Shown here in pieces: positions 12,643-14,583 of a stretch of DNA of 14,583 nucleotides. The stretch's first letter is position 1, and the number at the start of each line of letters is the position of its first letter. Origin of the DNA: RGIG5472 sp051867635 (GTDB lineage Bacteria > Bacillota > Clostridia > Oscillospirales > Oscillospiraceae); the NCBI GenBank assembly GCA_051867635.1, contig JBJDYT010000069.1, positions 1 through 14,583 on the forward strand, read 5' to 3'. A program made the translations under genes and the position numbers. The notes under the pieces were generated by a model that saw nothing but the letters and a program-made list of their open reading frames with translations, made no database searches and had not been told where the DNA came from.

Positions 12643-13514
12643 ATCTCTTTCCGGTCCTTTCCCGCGCCGTCCTCCGGCGCCGCGCGGCGCGCCTTTTTGC
12701 GCTCCAGCCGCGTCATGGCAAATTCCGCGCCCATGATCATGGATATCGCCGTCAGGTTCAGCCACAGCAGCAGCACGATCACCGCGCCGATGGACCCATA
12801 GATCACAGAGTAGTTTGCAAAATGCTCCACATAGAAGGAGAAGCCGTAGGTGACGGCCAGCCAGCTCAGCAGCGCCACCAGCGCCCCGGGCCAGATATCC
12901 CGCATAGGCACGCTCCTGCCCAGCGCCCAGCGGTACTGCAGCGCCACCATCACCCAGACCAGCAGCGCCGGCAGGACGAAGCGCAGCTTCAGCCACAGCT
13001 CCGCCAGCAGCACGCTGATGGGAAACACCCTTTGCAGCAGCCCCACCAGCCGCCGCCCCAGCACCACCGACGACAGGCCCGCGATGATGGTCAGCAGCAG
13101 GGCCAGGGTGGAGAGCAGCACCCGGAGCTGGTAGCGCAGACCCTCCGGCGGCTTCCTGCGGAAGGCGTGCAGCACGGCGCGCATCAGCGTGTTGGCCGCG
13201 CGGTAGGGGAAATAGATGGAGAACAGGAGGCTGAAGACCATCAGCGTGGGGCTGTGCTCCCCGGAGACATAGTCCAGGTAGCTCCCGATCAGCTCCGCCG
13301 CGGAGGCGGGCATCAGGCTGCGCAGCTGCTCCGTCACCAGCGCCACGTCCAGGTCCAGCGCGCCCAGGAGGTTGCTGAGAAAAATCAGCAGCGGGAACAG
13401 GGCGAAGAACAGGTAATACGCCAGCGCGGCGCCCTGCCGGGCCACGTCGTGGGCCCAGTAGCGCCTGAGCAGATCCCCCGCGAGGGTATTCTTCAAAAAT
13501 CGAAAGCTCCTCAC
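12639..13514 (-). CDS. yihY: YihY/BrkB family membrane protein
   Basis: The 291-residue protein has about six membrane helices (about 28-50, 90-108, 128-152, 175-193, 206-228, 240-266) and the family's C-terminal signature YSVIYGSIGAVIVLLLWL followed by MIMGAEF (235-265). The family was once called RNase BN in error; its true role in the cytoplasmic membrane is unclear. The N-terminus and the long basic C-terminal tail (ERKKARRAAPEDG...) are cytosolic by charge. The start is probably the GTG at 13514, with AAAGGGG 5 nt upstream; a TTG six codons later, preceded by AGGAG, is an alternative. It heads the operon with trkA and trkH, which suggests a link to ion or osmotic homeostasis, but this is inferred from position. 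Confidence 0.9.
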   Translation of the reverse strand: MRSFRFLKNTLAGDLLRRYWAHDVARQGAALAYYLFFALFPLLIFLSNLLGALDLDVALVTEQLRSLMPASAAELIGSYLDYVSGEHSPTLMVFSLLFSIYFPYRAANTLMRAVLHAFRRKPPEGLRYQLRVLLSTLALLLTIIAGLSSVVLGRRLVGLLQRVFPISVLLAELWLKLRFVLPALLVWVMVALQYRWALGRSVPMRDIWPGALVALLSWLAVTYGFSFYVEHFANYSVIYGSIGAVIVLLLWLNLTAISMIMGAEFAMTRLERKKARRAAPEDGAGKDRKEI

Positions 13515-13588
13515 GGCGTCCCCTTTCCCCCGGCCGGGCGTCCTTCTCCAGCCTTTTCCCCTGCGATTCGGTGCACGAACTCAGTTTG

Positions 13589-13616
13589 AGTATAGCATAG
13601 TCTATGTAGAAAACAA
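13589..13616 (-). promoter_or_regulatory. Promoter of the yihY-trkA-trkH operon
   Basis: On the minus strand TTGTTT (13611-13616), 16 bases, TATACT (13589-13594), with an extended TGC before the -10. The predicted start near 13582 gives a leader of about 68 nt. Confidence 0.75.
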
Positions 13617-13722
13617 GCGTCAGAATTTCCAAATCATGCCCGCCTTCCGCCGCCGGCCGTAGCCGTTTTTTCCGCGCCGCCGCCCCGCCGCAGCTTTTTT
13701 TCAAAAAACCGCTCCGGCGGGA

Positions 13723-13751
13723 TGGTAATCGGCGCCGATTTTTTGTATACT
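13723..13751 (+). promoter_or_regulatory. Probable aminopeptidase promoter with a 14-bp palindrome in the spacer
   Basis: TATACT (13746-13751) is a good -10. The -35 (TGGTAA at 17 bp) is weak. The spacer carries the perfect palindrome AATCGGCGCCGATT (13727-13740), followed by T-rich sequence. A weak -35 with an operator in the spacer suggests control by a regulator, either a repressor or an activator. Confidence 0.55.
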
Positions 13752-13793
13752 ATCCTTACCTACTATCGTTTCAAGTAAAGGAGCAAGCACAGT

Positions 13794-14583
13794 ATGAAAA
13801 AAAGTGTCCTGAAAAAATACGCCCGGCTCATCGCCCGCGTGGGCGCCCGCGTGCAGAAAGGCCAGCAGGTCGTCATCCAGGCGGAGCTGGACCAGCCGGA
13901 ATTCGTGAAGATGGTGGCGGAGGAGTGCTATAAGGCCGGCGCGTCCAAGGTCATCGTGGACTGGGACTATCAGCCCCTCACCCGCCCCCATGTGCGCTAC
14001 CGCAGTCTCAAGACCCTCTCCACGGTGGAGAAGTGGGAGGAGGAGAAGCTGCGCTGGATGGAGGAGACCCTCCCCTGCCGCATCTATCTCGTCAGCGAGG
14101 ACCCGGACGGTCTCGCGGGGGTGAACCAGGAGAAGATGGCCAAGGGCATCCAGGGCCGGCAGAAGGTCATCAAGCCCTACCGCGACCGCATGGAGGGCCG
14201 CTACCAGTGGTGCATCGCCGCCGTCCCCGGCGAGGCCTGGGCCAAGAAGGTCTTCCCCAGGGAGCGGAAGGCCAAGGCCGTGGAGCTGCTGTGGGAGGCC
14301 ATTCTCGCCACTGTCCGGGTGGACGAGGCGGGCGACCCCGAGGCTGCCTGGGCCGAGCACAACCGGGACCTGCATGACCGCTGCGAATACCTCAACTCCC
14401 TCGGCATCGAGAGCCTGCACTACACCGCCTCCAACGGCACCGACTTCACCGTGGGCCTGATCCCCGACAGCAAGTTCAACGGCGGCGAGGACCAGACCAT
14501 GTCCGGCAACTGGTTCAACGCCAACATGCCCACGGAGGAGTGCTTCATCTCCCCCATGAAGGGCAAGGCCGAGGGCATTGTCT
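13794..14583 (+). CDS. M29-family metallo-aminopeptidase, 3' end outside the window
   Basis: The first 263 residues of a probable protein of about 410 residues of the AmpS/PepS (M29) type, which removes N-terminal residues from peptides in the cytosol using two metal ions. Landmarks are VQKGQQVVIQAE (20-31), the family's HYTASNGTDFTVGL (209-222) and NMPTEECFISP (244-254), whose Glu pair includes the first metal ligand. The remaining ligands (downstream Glu, His, Tyr and Asp) lie outside the window and cannot be checked. AAAGGAG lies 10 nt before the ATG. It is divergent from the yihY operon, with 279 bp between the start codons. Confidence 0.93.
   Translation, partial: MKKSVLKKYARLIARVGARVQKGQQVVIQAELDQPEFVKMVAEECYKAGASKVIVDWDYQPLTRPHVRYRSLKTLSTVEKWEEEKLRWMEETLPCRIYLVSEDPDGLAGVNQEKMAKGIQGRQKVIKPYRDRMEGRYQWCIAAVPGEAWAKKVFPRERKAKAVELLWEAILATVRVDEAGDPEAAWAEHNRDLHDRCEYLNSLGIESLHYTASNGTDFTVGLIPDSKFNGGEDQTMSGNWFNANMPTEECFISPMKGKAEGIV

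Noticed and set aside
10966..12801. 611-codon plus-strand ORF
   Set aside because: Antisense to trkH and trkA, with shadow-type composition and no ribosome binding site or domain.
12643..13704. N-terminal extension of trkA up to 13704
   Set aside because: The extension is out of frame with and overlaps yihY. TrkA similarity begins at the ATG at 12642, with the GxGxxG motif at its normal position.
13691..13710. T-run followed by A-run as a terminator
   Set aside because: It lies between divergent promoters with no gene ending there, and the stem would be A-T only with almost no loop.
1..14583. CRISPR array, insertion sequence or prophage
   Set aside because: No regularly spaced repeats, transposase, integrase or terminal repeats were seen. 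The only direct repeat is the 47-bp paralogue patch.

Overview
The window looks like chromosomal DNA from a high-GC gut Firmicute, most likely Oscillospiraceae (Oscillibacter/Flavonifractor-like). This is inferred from the GC-rich codon use, the strong Bacillus/Clostridium-type ribosome binding sites and sigma-70-like promoters, and from a Firmicute-type gene set: a YerC/TrpR-family regulator, Hsp33, DegV, an LtaS-like sulfatase, an M29 aminopeptidase and full-length TrkA/TrkH. I see no phage, transposon, CRISPR array or rRNA. The large opposite-strand ORFs are shadows of GC-rich genes.

Left part (1-2340, minus strand). A tRNA-Val(UAC)/tRNA-Asp(GUC) unit, cut by the window edge, has a near-consensus promoter and an upstream A/T tract. 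Upstream of it lies a compact operon, yerC - class I methyltransferase - hslO, which starts with an extended -10 promoter and a strongly base-paired leader.

Centre-left (2444-5950, plus strand). This part holds a DUF3298-type protein without a signal peptide, an EamA/DMT transporter closed by a strong terminator, and a LysR regulator with its own promoter. Next come two tandem paralogous hydrophobic micro-proteins (56 and 52 aa, 38 of the first 45 residues identical) of no family I recognise. Each has its own ribosome binding site and terminator. This pair is the most unusual element of the window.

Centre-right (5960-9770, minus strand). An LtaS/MdoB-type alkaline phosphatase superfamily membrane enzyme is convergent with the micro-proteins. 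It is followed by a DegV fatty-acid-binding protein whose promoter overlaps the end of the upstream gene, a NadM/NadR-type nucleotidyltransferase, and a tRNA-Ala(CGC) with its own promoter and terminator.

Right part (9805-14583). A minus-strand operon, yihY - trkA - trkH, encodes a YihY/BrkB-family membrane protein and a complete Trk potassium uptake system; yihY and trkA overlap by four bases. Divergent from it, a truncated M29 aminopeptidase gene runs off the right edge. A perfect 14-bp palindrome lies between the -35 and -10 of its probable promoter.

Most of the window is housekeeping. The items worth a second look are the twin micro-proteins, the structured yerC leader, the soluble DUF3298 protein and several operator-like palindromes.
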